Shown here one piece after another: positions 34,906 through 43,984 of a stretch of 64,000 nucleotides of DNA. The stretch lies in contig CAIUHP010000111.1 of the NCBI GenBank assembly GCA_903899015.1, forward strand, positions 110,600 through 174,599, given 5' to 3'. The translations under genes and the position numbers were made by a program. The notes below the pieces were generated by a model that did no database searches, had not been told where the DNA came from, and saw only the letters and a program-made list of their open reading frames with translations. Positions within the stretch are counted from its first letter, which is position 1. Every line of letters starts with the position of its first letter. Source of the DNA: an uncultured Armatimonadota bacterium (lineage in GTDB: Bacteria; Armatimonadota; Fimbriimonadia; Fimbriimonadales; Fimbriimonadaceae).

Positions 34906-36315
34906 TTAGAGAACGATATTGTTACGAGTCGAATCCTTTACAAGGTTTGCTAATCGGTCCGTAACCGTTTCACTTGAATAGTGAATTTGCTTTCGAGTGA
35001 TTTCGGGAGCTTCGTAAAGCACGTCTTCTAGGAGCCTTTCCATGATCGTGTGAAGTCTTCTCGCTCCGATATTTTCAGTCTTAGCATTGACCTCAGTGGC
35101 ATATTGAGCAATTCGATCCAGCGCGTCATCGCCAAAGGTGATGGTTACTCCTTCCATTTCCAGCAAGCGAGCGTATTGCCGAGTCAATGCGTTCTTCGGT
35201 TCAAACAAGATTCGCTTAAAGTCTGCTTCGTGAAGGCTGTCCAACTGAACTCGAATAGGCAGTCGCCCCTGTAACTCAGGAATTAAATCGCTCGGCTTGG
35301 AAATATGGAAGGCACCGGCAGCAATAAATAAAACGTGGTCGGTGCGGCAAGGTCCGAATTTAGTCGCGACTGTCGACCCTTCAATAATCGGAAGCAGATC
35401 TCTCTGCACGCCTTCACGTGAGACGTCCGGCCCCGAACCTCCATTTTTGCCTGCCACCTTATCAATTTCATCGATAAAGATAATTCCCGTTTGCTCGGCA
35501 CGAGTAATCGCTTCTCGTTGAATCGCCGATTTATCGACCATCTTCTTGGCTTCATCCTCGACCATCGATTCTCGCGCCTCGGCGACCGTTATTCTGCGCG
35601 CCACGTGTTTTGAAGGAAATGGGCTGGCTAATTGATTGGTATCAATTCCCATTTCTTCCATTCCGCCCGGCGTGAATACCTGGAAAAATGGATTACTTGA
35701 CTCTTCAACATAGATTTCCAAGATGAGATCGTTATGTTTGTCCTCAAGGATTTCTTGTTGAAGCGCTGCTCGACGAGCTACCCGAACATCACTGTCCTCA
35801 ACATGGAAGCCGACATAAAACGGGGTCGAGTCCTCGTCGGATTCAGGTTCCGAAAATTCATTTTCGTCAGAAGGTTGATTCCTTTGAATCTCCTCGTCAA
35901 CCATTTCGACGATCCGCTCTAATGCTCGACGTTGAGCTTCTGGCCAGATTTCTTCCATCTTTTCGCGTTCCACGAGCCTAACGGAAGCGGCCGCCAATTC
36001 GCGAACCATCGATTCTACGTCTCGCCCAACGTATCCCACCTCAGTGAACTTGGTTGCTTCAACCTTAACGAATGGAGCACGTGCGAGTTGAGCCAGCCGT
36101 CGAGCAATTTCCGTCTTTCCGACTCCCGTTGGGCCGATCATCAAGATGTTCTTCGGCATGATGTCTTCCCTTTCTTCAAGTGGAAGTCGAAGGCGTCGAT
36201 ATCGATTACGAAGAGCAACGGCAACCGAACGCTTCGCATCTGCTTGACCAACGATATATTTATCTAGCTCAGCAACAATCTGGCGAGGCGTTAACTCTTC
36301 AATAGGCAAACTCAT
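34906..36315 (-). CDS. hslU: ATP-dependent protease ATPase subunit HslU
   Basis: AAA+ unfoldase of 469 residues that feeds substrates to the HslV peptidase. Walker A GPTGVGKTEIARRLA (about 57-71), Walker B IIFIDEIDKVAGKNGG (about 276-291), and the N-terminal EELTPRQIVAELDKYIVGQ are diagnostic. The I-domain (about 110-245) is present. The pore motif corresponds to EVGYVGRDVES. hslV normally precedes hslU, but no hslV lies next to it or elsewhere in the window. A TAAGTT box 7 nt before the ATG suggests its own leaderless promoter. Confidence 0.95.
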   Translation of the reverse strand: MSLPIEELTPRQIVAELDKYIVGQADAKRSVAVALRNRYRRLRLPLEEREDIMPKNILMIGPTGVGKTEIARRLAQLARAPFVKVEATKFTEVGYVGRDVESMVRELAAASVRLVEREKMEEIWPEAQRRALERIVEMVDEEIQRNQPSDENEFSEPESDEDSTPFYVGFHVEDSDVRVARRAALQQEILEDKHNDLILEIYVEESSNPFFQVFTPGGMEEMGIDTNQLASPFPSKHVARRITVAEARESMVEDEAKKMVDKSAIQREAITRAEQTGIIFIDEIDKVAGKNGGSGPDVSREGVQRDLLPIIEGSTVATKFGPCRTDHVLFIAAGAFHISKPSDLIPELQGRLPIRVQLDSLHEADFKRILFEPKNALTRQYARLLEMEGVTITFGDDALDRIAQYATEVNAKTENIGARRLHTIMERLLEDVLYEAPEITRKQIHYSSETVTDRLANLVKDSTRNNIVL

Positions 36316-36322
36316 TACCTAG

Positions 36323-36328
36323 AACTTA
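36323..36328 (-). promoter_or_regulatory. TANNNT box 7 nt before hslU
   Basis: Minus-strand TAAGTT, then CTAGGTA, then ATG. No Shine-Dalgarno sequence in the gap. Confidence 0.45.
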
Positions 36329-36372
36329 CCTGCCATGAAGGTTGAAAAGTCTTGCCGCTGGCTACTCTTGGC

Positions 36373-37290
36373 TTAAAGACTTGGTTCCGACTGTTCGCAC
36401 ATCCAATCGTACGCTCGATCAAACAACTCTTTCTTTGAAATACCGTAAACCTGCCGTAATGCCGAATCTGTACGGTATTGCCTCAGTAAAGACCTCAAAA
36501 TGTTTGTCTTTGGAATCTCATTGGCAATCTCAGCCAAAAATTCACCCAATGATGCTTCAGATTTCAGGTGAGCCAAGTACTTCCCAATCCAACCTGCTTG
36601 TTGATAAGCTCGCCAGATTTCATCCTTTCGATTCAAATCATCGGTGCGATCTGTCAGTACAGATTCTAAATCACTTTCTGTGAGCCACGTCGCTCGTGAG
36701 TCAGCAAACTGTTTCCAAATATCGGGGTCAAACTTTCTCTCGACGAGGACAGAAATCGCCTCTTCAACCCATCGGGGTGCATATTCATCGGCAACGTTGG
36801 TGCTGATCACGTGGGCATATTCGTGTGCCACTGCTTGACTGAACTCAGTGGGATCGTCAAGGAGATAATTTGGAAGGCAGATCTTTTCGTAAGAGTCCTT
36901 GCTGACGCAATAACCATAAGGATTGGAAGCCCATGGCCCATCTGTTTCCTCCGCAAGGATGGTTAAGAGCGTACTGACCGAGTGATCCCAACCTAAACGT
37001 GTTGCAACCTCTTCGCAAGCACCAAGAGCCCATTGGGCTAACTCAACTTCGAGTCCCATTAGTTCTTCGGCCACAAATTCAAGACTCAGCCAAGGAGAGA
37101 GCTGGACCATTTGGCTTTTTCTCCGCGTGATCGCTTCCGCTTCGATCACGCGATACCACTTTAAAAAATCGGCACCTTCCCCAATTCCGTTCTCGGCTGC
37201 GGCTTCGAGAGCTATTTCAACGTGATCTTGGTAGTAGTGCTCGAAAGCAGCTTCCCAATGAGGGGTATCCGCAGCATGTGGATTTGCCAT
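36373..37290 (-). CDS. Predicted gluzincin-type zinc metallopeptidase (peptidase MA-like)
   Basis: Protein of 305 residues, no signal peptide or membrane segment, so probably cytoplasmic. The zinc motif HExxH is AVAHEYAHVIS (about residues 154-164); the third ligand Glu is likely in WVEEAISVLVER about 20 residues later, a spacing seen in gluzincin/peptidase-MA-like proteins. The N-terminal part (about 20-115) is helical and charged. Substrate is unknown. It is the upstream neighbour of hslU on the same strand, 57 nt away, but has its own region. The start ATG (GAGAAACGAAC upstream) is modestly supported. Confidence 0.75.
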   Translation of the reverse strand: MANPHAADTPHWEAAFEHYYQDHVEIALEAAAENGIGEGADFLKWYRVIEAEAITRRKSQMVQLSPWLSLEFVAEELMGLEVELAQWALGACEEVATRLGWDHSVSTLLTILAEETDGPWASNPYGYCVSKDSYEKICLPNYLLDDPTEFSQAVAHEYAHVISTNVADEYAPRWVEEAISVLVERKFDPDIWKQFADSRATWLTESDLESVLTDRTDDLNRKDEIWRAYQQAGWIGKYLAHLKSEASLGEFLAEIANEIPKTNILRSLLRQYRTDSALRQVYGISKKELFDRAYDWMCEQSEPSL

Positions 37291-37376
37291 GTTCGTTTCT
37301 CAGACGCACACAAAGTTAAGCTAGGTTCAATTCGCGGAAATCACCGCTTAAATCATTTTATCGACCGATTCTCCAC

Positions 37377-37382
37377 TATAAT
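37377..37382 (+). promoter_or_regulatory. TATAAT box 10 nt before the Zn-ribbon gene
   Basis: Consensus TATAAT, then TTTAAGAGCC, then ATG at 37393. It supports that ATG over upstream in-frame starts. Confidence 0.4.
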
Positions 37383-37392
37383 TTTAAGAGCC

Positions 37393-37884
37393 ATGCCAAG
37401 AATCTGCCCCGATTGTAATGCCGCGATGAACCAAAAGAGCTTTTTTGGTGAATTGCTCGACACTTGCGCCCACTGCGCAGGCATCTTTTTTGATGAGGGA
37501 GAGATTTGCAGGATTAAAGAAAAGGGTGGTGTCCGTGCATTCGATGAATTGGACACGATGGTCCAGCCTGAAGCAGGTTATGTGCCGCCAACTGAGCATC
37601 CAATCAGGCAATGCCCTGCGTGTAAGGTAACCATGCGCCGATTTAGGTACATGTATACGTCACCGGTGTTTCTTGACTGTTGCGACGGTTGCGGTGGAGT
37701 TTGGGTTGAGAATGGTGAACTACTGCAAATGAGGGAGTGCCTTCAGGCCGCCAAAGATGGCCAACCTCAATCCGCTGCTTCTGAGCAAATTGCCGCAAAA
37801 GTCGAGGCACTCAATGCTCTCGAGCGAGCACGAGCGAACCGCGCTCGCATCGCAGCTTCGATGATTGCCCACCACCGCGAGTAA
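37393..37884 (+). CDS. TFIIB-type zinc-ribbon protein
   Basis: Soluble protein of 163 residues with two zf-TFIIB ribbons. The first is RICPDCNAAM plus LLDTCAHCAGIFFDEGEI (about 3-37); the second is RQCPACKVTM plus FLDCCDGCGGVWVENGEL (about 75-115). Each has the CPxC...CxxCxGxxxxxGE pattern. The C-terminus is an Ala/Arg-rich helix. These small ribbons occur in many bacterial proteins of unknown function and may bind nucleic acids or proteins. It overlaps no gene and is followed by msrB, whose start is only 19 nt after its stop. Confidence 0.87.
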   Translation: MPRICPDCNAAMNQKSFFGELLDTCAHCAGIFFDEGEICRIKEKGGVRAFDELDTMVQPEAGYVPPTEHPIRQCPACKVTMRRFRYMYTSPVFLDCCDGCGGVWVENGELLQMRECLQAAKDGQPQSAASEQIAAKVEALNALERARANRARIAASMIAHHRE

Positions 37885-37903
37885 GAAATTGCGTAGTAGA
37901 TTT

Positions 37904-38308
37904 ATGAGCCAAAAAATCGAAAAGACAGAAGAAGAATGGCAAGGGATCCTCACACCCGAGCAGTTTCACGTCCTAAGAGAAAAAGGGACCGAACGACCGT
38001 TTACCGGGGAATATTGGAATCATAAGGAAACCGGCATCTATCGATGTGCGGCTTGCGGCGAAGAGCTTTTTGATTCCTCAACGAAGTTCGATGCTCATTG
38101 TGGTTGGCCCTCATTTTATGATTCGCTCGACCGAAGCAAGGTGCGTGAGATCGAAGATTTCAGCCACGGCATGCATCGAGTCGAAGTGGTCTGCGCCGCT
38201 TGCGGCGGGCACCTCGGTCACATCTTCCCTGACGGCCCACGTCCAACCGGGATGCGATACTGCATCAATTCCGTTTCGATCAAGTTCGAACCCAAGCCCG
38301 AGTCCTAA
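37904..38308 (+). CDS. msrB: Peptide-methionine (R)-S-oxide reductase
   Basis: MsrB reduces methionine-R-sulfoxide in proteins. Protein of 134 residues from ATG 37904. Two zinc-binding CxxC pairs are YRCAACGEELFD and VVCAACGGHLGH, and the catalytic Cys lies in GMRYCINSVSIKF near the C-terminus. WPSFYDSLD is the family substrate-binding segment. A resolving Cys elsewhere is not obvious, so recycling may go through thioredoxin directly. It follows the Zn-ribbon gene by 19 nt and may share its transcript. Confidence 0.95.
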   Translation: MSQKIEKTEEEWQGILTPEQFHVLREKGTERPFTGEYWNHKETGIYRCAACGEELFDSSTKFDAHCGWPSFYDSLDRSKVREIEDFSHGMHRVEVVCAACGGHLGHIFPDGPRPTGMRYCINSVSIKFEPKPES

Positions 38309-38310
38309 AC

Positions 38311-40554
38311 TTACTCGGCAACAACATACATGGCGGTCTCCGGGAATTTAAACCGGATGCCGCCGTTTGTTTTTTCAATCGGGATATTTCCAGCCGCATT
38401 TCCATTCATGTCCAACGCCGTTACTCGATGGAGGCTTGGATTTTTTATAATGACATCCAGCTTGGCCTTTTGAACTTGCCACGGAGCCTTGCCGACATTG
38501 ATGATCTTGGTGCCTTTCACGCTCGCTCCGCCGTCTAGCGGGATACTTGACGGCTCTTGCGCCCAGGCAGTGGGTCGACTCCGTGTACCGTACTGAATGA
38601 GAACCTGCTTAGATTCCTTGATCGGCAAGTGATCCATCGAAACCGCCATACCTGCCCCGTATTCATTTTGGGAAAGGAAGGTGACGTCGGACAGTCGGAC
38701 CATCGGTTTGGATCCGAAGAATGCCGCAACTCCTTGGGCCGACGGCGTGTCGACGGTACAAAACCCCTTGCCATAATTCAGCTGAACTTCCCCAGTTACG
38801 CTCTGAACAGATTGACTCGAAAGATCAATATATTTCGAAAAGTCCGATACGAAACTTTTTGAAGGATCACCGTTGAAATCGACGGTTACAGGTCCCACCA
38901 GAAAAGCTAACGGGTTCACGCTCGCTTTGATGTTGGAACCGATTGCGATGTCTCCACTGTCTCGGTTTGGATCGAAACTTGCCTCTTCCGCAATAATGGG
39001 AGTTCGCCCCGAATAAATATCGGCCAGAGTGCGACGTTCAATCACCACCGGCTTTCCTCGCTTTATGTAACCGCTTCGATACATGAGAGCGGCGGCAGGA
39101 AATGTCCCCATCGTGTCCGGAGTTGCCATCGACCATTTCTGTAGTGAATTGGGCATGTATCCATTCGCGGACATCGGTGCCGTCCATTCATCGTCTCCGG
39201 TAGCGAACCAGTAATAACCTGCAACACCGGTGAGAGATTGATACGCAGAAATCAGGAAAGGTCCCTCGGTGGCGTATTCCATCGGAAGCACCCACGAGCT
39301 CTCGGTGATAATCATGGGCCTCCCAAGGGTCTGCTTGAGATTTGTTGGCAGAGCTTTAGGATCAAGGAGTGCCGAAGGGCTCGTAAACTGGTCTCCCGCG
39401 GTGATCGCCCACCCAGAGTTGGGGCCTTTATGGACTCCATCAAAGTATTTGTTAACCGCGTCTACTTCCGTAGAAGTATAGGAGTAGCGTTCAGCGTCAT
39501 TTAAGCGAACCGGATCAGCCGTTCGCCAGTTCCCTGCGTTGACGAGTTGACGGCAACCAAGGTCTTTATGAATAAATTCGGTGATCTCTCGATTAAAGTC
39601 TCGCATCGTTTCGGTCAAGAATTGCACCTGGTCTGCCACTCGGATTCGCTTGGCTCCCGACTGCTTTTGAGTTGCTTCCCAGATGTTATAGAAGTCAAAT
39701 CCCGCGCCATTCGCTTTGTCATCCTTAAGCGCTTGACCGCTCCAGGCTTGCTGAATTTTCGGCGCTGATCCGTATTTCTTGACTGCCCAGTTTGCAAATT
39801 GCTTTTCGAGTAACTGCTTCTCCTCGCCTTGAAGGGAATTAATGGTCCAAAAGAGCATGCTATCTTCGTTTTGAATCTCGATGATCGCAAGTGCTGGATC
39901 GGAACTCAGTGAGACTCCCGTGTAGGGGTTCTTCTCAGTTAGAAGCGCCTTCAACCACGCTTTGTAGGCTGCCTTTAAGTTAGGATCAAAAAAGAGCAGA
40001 CTGGCCGCACTTTGATTTGCTCCTCCAGGAATCTTCCATGAAGCCGAGAACTTCATGGGAACCATCCAATAGGGGGAAATCGTGGTGTAGATTCCTTCCT
40101 TCTTCATCGCGGCAATCAGCCTCCAACACCAATCTCGTTCGTCCGTGTTGATATCGGTAATCTTCGCGTCAGGATGCTTTCCAAGGTCGGGAGAAAGTTG
40201 ACCGTGGAATCGGACCATGTTCACTCCCCGCTTTGCCAAGAATCGAGCGTGTCGCGCAAGGTCTGGCTCCGTTTGACGTCCAAGCGGTTTGGCAACAAAG
40301 GGTTTCTCGCGCCCAACCCCCGTATTGACGGCCCAAAATCGAGCAAGCTCTCCATTGCCAAGCCTGAAATTACCATCTGCATCGGTGGTCACGAATCCCG
40401 ATGCTCCCGCTGTCTTTTCATTCAGATGCCGAAGATCCAGCTTTGCATCCGACTTAAAATCATCCTCTAAAGGGGTGAATGCCCAAGTATCGCTTCCCGA
40501 CCAGCCCTGAAAGGTGAGAGGAACGAATGAAAGGAGGCAACTGAGAAGCAACAT
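38311..40554 (-). CDS. Secreted clan-A-like glycoside hydrolase (TIM barrel), unknown family
   Basis: Exported protein of 747 residues with signal sequence MLLLSCLLSFVPLTFQGW. The TIM-barrel part (about 85-450) shows MVRFHGQLSPDLGKHP, DERDWCWRLIAAMKKEGIYT and the clan-A-like acid/base motif AIIEIQNEDSM (Glu about residue 227) and nucleophile-like PMIITESSWV (Glu about 416). This is the arrangement of GH5/GH2-type retaining hydrolases. The C-terminal part (about 480-747) is beta-rich. Substrate is not readable. A TAGAAT box lies 9 nt before the ATG. Confidence 0.72.
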   Translation of the reverse strand: MLLLSCLLSFVPLTFQGWSGSDTWAFTPLEDDFKSDAKLDLRHLNEKTAGASGFVTTDADGNFRLGNGELARFWAVNTGVGREKPFVAKPLGRQTEPDLARHARFLAKRGVNMVRFHGQLSPDLGKHPDAKITDINTDERDWCWRLIAAMKKEGIYTTISPYWMVPMKFSASWKIPGGANQSAASLLFFDPNLKAAYKAWLKALLTEKNPYTGVSLSSDPALAIIEIQNEDSMLFWTINSLQGEEKQLLEKQFANWAVKKYGSAPKIQQAWSGQALKDDKANGAGFDFYNIWEATQKQSGAKRIRVADQVQFLTETMRDFNREITEFIHKDLGCRQLVNAGNWRTADPVRLNDAERYSYTSTEVDAVNKYFDGVHKGPNSGWAITAGDQFTSPSALLDPKALPTNLKQTLGRPMIITESSWVLPMEYATEGPFLISAYQSLTGVAGYYWFATGDDEWTAPMSANGYMPNSLQKWSMATPDTMGTFPAAALMYRSGYIKRGKPVVIERRTLADIYSGRTPIIAEEASFDPNRDSGDIAIGSNIKASVNPLAFLVGPVTVDFNGDPSKSFVSDFSKYIDLSSQSVQSVTGEVQLNYGKGFCTVDTPSAQGVAAFFGSKPMVRLSDVTFLSQNEYGAGMAVSMDHLPIKESKQVLIQYGTRSRPTAWAQEPSSIPLDGGASVKGTKIINVGKAPWQVQKAKLDVIIKNPSLHRVTALDMNGNAAGNIPIEKTNGGIRFKFPETAMYVVAE

Positions 40555-40563
40555 TGCATCCCT

Positions 40564-40569
40564 ATTCTA
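40564..40569 (-). promoter_or_regulatory. TAGAAT box 9 nt before the clan-A-like hydrolase start
   Basis: Minus-strand TAGAAT, then AGGGATGCA, then ATG. AGGGA could also be a Shine-Dalgarno, so the message may have a very short leader. Confidence 0.35.
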
Positions 40570-40591
40570 TGAGATTCCTGCCGCTGAATCA

Positions 40592-41269
40592 CTACTGGTG
40601 AAGTAATTCGTTCAGCTTAAGAGCCATTGGATTCGCTGGATCCATCGCAAGCGCAGAATTGATATCGTCTTGCGCGGCATCTTTCTTCTTCATCTCGAGA
40701 TCAATCCTGGCTCGTGCCACAAATATGTTTGGTCTCTTCACATGAAGCAATGCCTCATCGACTTCTTTCAAGGCGGTCGCATAATCGTGATGATCAAATG
40801 CGATGAGACCGAGAATATGGTGGCAATCTCCGATAACGCCTTCCAAATTCGCTTGATCAGACTTAGATTTCAAACTCGTGGTTAGATTGGAGTTTGCCAA
40901 TGCCTGCTGTATTTGAAGGGTCGCGACATCGGTATTTGAAACGATGTAGTTGAGCAGTCCAGATTCGAAATATCCTGCCGCTTCTGTCTGCTTAAAGATA
41001 TTCATGTTGTCCAGGATTCTTATTGCCTTTCGAATATCTTCTTTTTGCTTGCTGTCTAGCTCAACACCAACGTTAAAGTTAGCAACTCCATCGTGAGACA
41101 GATTGATTACCTCTCGAAGGCTTGCGTTGTACTCGCTTTCACTGATGATGACGGGCTCACCATTTGGCATCGTGGTAGTTCTGTTAGAAAGTAACACGAC
41201 AATTCCGATCACCACAATCACGATGACTGGAATTCCTAGCTTGCGCCAATCCTGCTTCTTATCCTGCAA
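40592..41269 (-). CDS. Membrane-anchored TPR-like protein
   Basis: Protein of 225 residues, start TTG overlapping the leuS end by 11 nt, with GGTGA 6 nt upstream. N-terminal cytoplasmic basic segment QDKKQDWRKLG, one transmembrane helix (IPVIVIVVIGIVVLLSN, about 14-30), then a helical domain with tetratricopeptide-like repeats (AFDHHDYATALKEVDEALLH, FVARARIDLEMKKKDAAQDD, NSALAMDPANPMALKLNELL). TPR proteins scaffold complexes; the partner is unknown. Overlap with leuS indicates cotranscription, which is not an established functional link. Confidence 0.85.
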   Translation of the reverse strand: MQDKKQDWRKLGIPVIVIVVIGIVVLLSNRTTTMPNGEPVIISESEYNASLREVINLSHDGVANFNVGVELDSKQKEDIRKAIRILDNMNIFKQTEAAGYFESGLLNYIVSNTDVATLQIQQALANSNLTTSLKSKSDQANLEGVIGDCHHILGLIAFDHHDYATALKEVDEALLHVKRPNIFVARARIDLEMKKKDAAQDDINSALAMDPANPMALKLNELLHQ

Positions 41270-43916
41270 CGATATTCACCAACTTTCCTGGCACCACAAT
41301 GATCTTCCGGATGGTTAATCCTTCGAGGTGGGCTTGCGCCTTCGGAGCAGTTGTCGCAGCCTTTTCCATATCTTCTTTGGAGGCCGTAGCGTCGATTTCA
41401 AAGGTATCGCGCAACTTTCCGTTGACCTGTACTGCAATTGTGACGGTGTCATCAGCGGAAAGTTTCTCGTCAAACGTCGGCCAACACTCATTTAGTGTAA
41501 ATCCGCTTTTCCCAATGGAATTCCACAACTCGTCTGCAGAGTGAGGAGCGCCTGGGCTCATCAATAAGATCACTGCTTCAACGGCCTCAGACATTGCGAG
41601 CGCAAAGCCACGACTTGGATTTGCAGCATGCTTCTTTAACAGATCATTGAGTTCGTTGATGTAGATCATCAACGACGAGACATAAGTGTTAAAGGCAAAC
41701 TTATCAACATCTTCGGTTGCTTTGCGGATGGTCTTGTGGGTCTGGCGACGAACCGCCTTGGCAGCATCATCAAGATCTTCAAAACCGATGACGCCTCGCC
41801 ATTCCCCATAGTAAAGCGACTTCAGGTCATCAACCAACTTAAAGATCTTGCTTAAGAACCGGACCTGACCCTGCATTCCGTCGCTCGACCATTGAACGTC
41901 TGCTGAGAAAGGAGCGACGAAGAGCAAATACATTCGAAGAGCATCGGCACCGTAAAGTTCCACTGCCTCTTCTGGGGTCACAACGTTGCCTTTCGACTTT
42001 GACATTCGCGCCCATCGGTAGAACAAGTCTTCTTCTGGAATTGACTTAGCATCCTGGTATGAGACCAAAATGCCTTCTTCACCCAAGTCCAATTTCTCGT
42101 CTTCACGCGGTTTGCGGTAAGGCGTCAATGCCAGGACTTGGCCCTGATTCTCTAGTCGAGCAAAGGGTTCTTTAACCGTAACAAGTCCGGCATCGAAAAG
42201 AACCTTCGTCCAGAATCTGGCATAGAGCAAATGCATGACCGCGTGCTCACTGCCGCCGACATAACAGTCAACCGGCATCCAATACTTAGCAGCATCAAAG
42301 CTCCAAGGGGCATTCTCATTCTTCGGATCGCAGAACCGCAGGAAGTACCACGACGAACATGCAAAGCCGCCCATCGTATCGGTCTCACGCTGGCCAAGCC
42401 TCCCATCCAAGTCCGTCACGTTGACGAATTCGGGAATGTGAGCGAGGGGAGAAGTGCCGTCTCCGCTAGGCTCATAGTTCTCAACCATTGGCAGTTCAAC
42501 TGGCAAACAATCTTCGGGCGCCAGTTGCATCTCGCCATCTTTGGTATGAATGATCGGGATCGGGCAGCCCCAATAGCGCTGGCGTGAGATCAACCAATCA
42601 CGAAGTCGATATTGAATTTTCCTCTGGCCGATTCCCAGCCCTTCGATCCAAACGCCTAATTCTGTTTGAGAGGCCGCTACTGTTTGACCAGAATATTCGC
42701 CTGAATTGACCAATACTCCATCTTTCGTGACGTATGGCAATTCAACTTCGGATCCATCCACCGGACCGATGACTTGGACAACGGGGATGTCAAACTTCTT
42801 GGCGAATTCAAAATCGCGCTCGTCATGGCCCGGAACCGCCATGATGGCGCCAGTCCCATAAGTTGCAAGTACGTAGTCGGCAATCCAAATCGGAACTTCC
42901 TCGCCGTTAGCGGGATTGATTGCATATGCACCGGTAAACACTCCGGTCTTCTCTCGATTGGTTGCCTGACGATCGGTATCGCTCAGCAGTTTCGCTTGAA
43001 CTTGATATTCACGAATACGATCGGCAAATTCTGCGCCAACCTTATTGACGATACTCTCGATTAGCTCATGCTCGGGAGCGAGCACGCAGAATGTCATTCC
43101 GAATATGGTGTCGATTCGGGTCGTGAAGACATCGAACGCAAGCGTGCCACGTCGACCCTTGACTTGAAATCCGTCGTCTGCAGCCGCTTCTTGATGTCCG
43201 CTATGCGCAACTTGCATGGTGAACTGAACGCCTTCGCTACGGCCAATCCAATTGCGCTGCTGAGCCTTAATTCCTTCTGGCCAATTTAATTCGTCCAGAT
43301 CGTCAATTAATCGCTGCGCGTATTCCGTAATTTTAAAGAACCACTGAGGGATTAATTTCTTTTCAACGATCGCACCGGAACGCTCGGCCCGCCCGCCGAC
43401 GATCTCTTCGTCCGCAAGCACCGTTTTATCAATTGGATCCCAATTGACAGCGGCCATCCGGCGATAGGCTAAGCCGCGCTTATAAAGAAGCTCGAATATC
43501 CACTGAGTCCAACGATAATATTCTGGGTCCGAACTGGAAAATGAGCGCGACCAGTCGTAAGAGACTCCAATCAGGTCCATCTGACGACGATAGGTTGCCG
43601 CATATCCCTCAATCATTTGGGCCGGATGCGTTTTTCGCTTAATTGCTTCGTTCTCAGCCGGTAGTCCGAACGCATCAAACCCCATGGGGTGCAACACGTT
43701 GTAGCCCTGCATGAGCTTCATTCGGCAAATTACGTCGGTCGGAACGTAATTTCGGCAGTGTCCGACACTAAGCCCAGCTCCCGACGGATATGGGAAAAAA
43801 TCCATTCCGTAGAACTTAGGAGCATCCTCATTGTTGCGGGTCAAAAAGAGATCCGCATTCTTCCATTTCTTCTGCCAAGCTGCCTCAAATGTAGCCGGCT
43901 CGTATCGGTCTGCCAT
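41259..43916 (-). CDS. leuS: Leucyl-tRNA synthetase
   Basis: Class I aminoacyl-tRNA synthetase of 885 residues charging tRNA-Leu. The HIGH-type motif is YPSGAGLSVGHCRNY (about 43-57), KMSKS is RMSKSKGNVVTPEEA (about 636-650), with the CP1 editing domain between (about 230-430, ATYGTGAIMAVPGHDERD). The C-terminal VQVNGKLRDTFEIDA belongs to the tRNA-binding domain. Complete. TAAACT 8 nt before the ATG suggests a leaderless transcript. It stands between the TPR protein and the ABC permease genes on the minus strand. Confidence 0.98.
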   Translation of the reverse strand: MADRYEPATFEAAWQKKWKNADLFLTRNNEDAPKFYGMDFFPYPSGAGLSVGHCRNYVPTDVICRMKLMQGYNVLHPMGFDAFGLPAENEAIKRKTHPAQMIEGYAATYRRQMDLIGVSYDWSRSFSSSDPEYYRWTQWIFELLYKRGLAYRRMAAVNWDPIDKTVLADEEIVGGRAERSGAIVEKKLIPQWFFKITEYAQRLIDDLDELNWPEGIKAQQRNWIGRSEGVQFTMQVAHSGHQEAAADDGFQVKGRRGTLAFDVFTTRIDTIFGMTFCVLAPEHELIESIVNKVGAEFADRIREYQVQAKLLSDTDRQATNREKTGVFTGAYAINPANGEEVPIWIADYVLATYGTGAIMAVPGHDERDFEFAKKFDIPVVQVIGPVDGSEVELPYVTKDGVLVNSGEYSGQTVAASQTELGVWIEGLGIGQRKIQYRLRDWLISRQRYWGCPIPIIHTKDGEMQLAPEDCLPVELPMVENYEPSGDGTSPLAHIPEFVNVTDLDGRLGQRETDTMGGFACSSWYFLRFCDPKNENAPWSFDAAKYWMPVDCYVGGSEHAVMHLLYARFWTKVLFDAGLVTVKEPFARLENQGQVLALTPYRKPREDEKLDLGEEGILVSYQDAKSIPEEDLFYRWARMSKSKGNVVTPEEAVELYGADALRMYLLFVAPFSADVQWSSDGMQGQVRFLSKIFKLVDDLKSLYYGEWRGVIGFEDLDDAAKAVRRQTHKTIRKATEDVDKFAFNTYVSSLMIYINELNDLLKKHAANPSRGFALAMSEAVEAVILLMSPGAPHSADELWNSIGKSGFTLNECWPTFDEKLSADDTVTIAVQVNGKLRDTFEIDATASKEDMEKAATTAPKAQAHLEGLTIRKIIVVPGKLVNIVAG

Positions 43917-43924
43917 AAGGCTAT

Positions 43925-43930
43925 AGTTTA
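43925..43930 (-). promoter_or_regulatory. TANNNT box 8 nt before leuS
   Basis: Minus-strand TAAACT, then ATAGCCTT, then ATG. No tRNA-like T-box leader is seen upstream, and the gap to the upstream permease gene is only 68 nt. Confidence 0.45.
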
Positions 43931-43984
43931 GCTTGTTAGGTCAATGGGGCAGATTGATGGGTTACTGTCGCATTGGCCAGGTAG

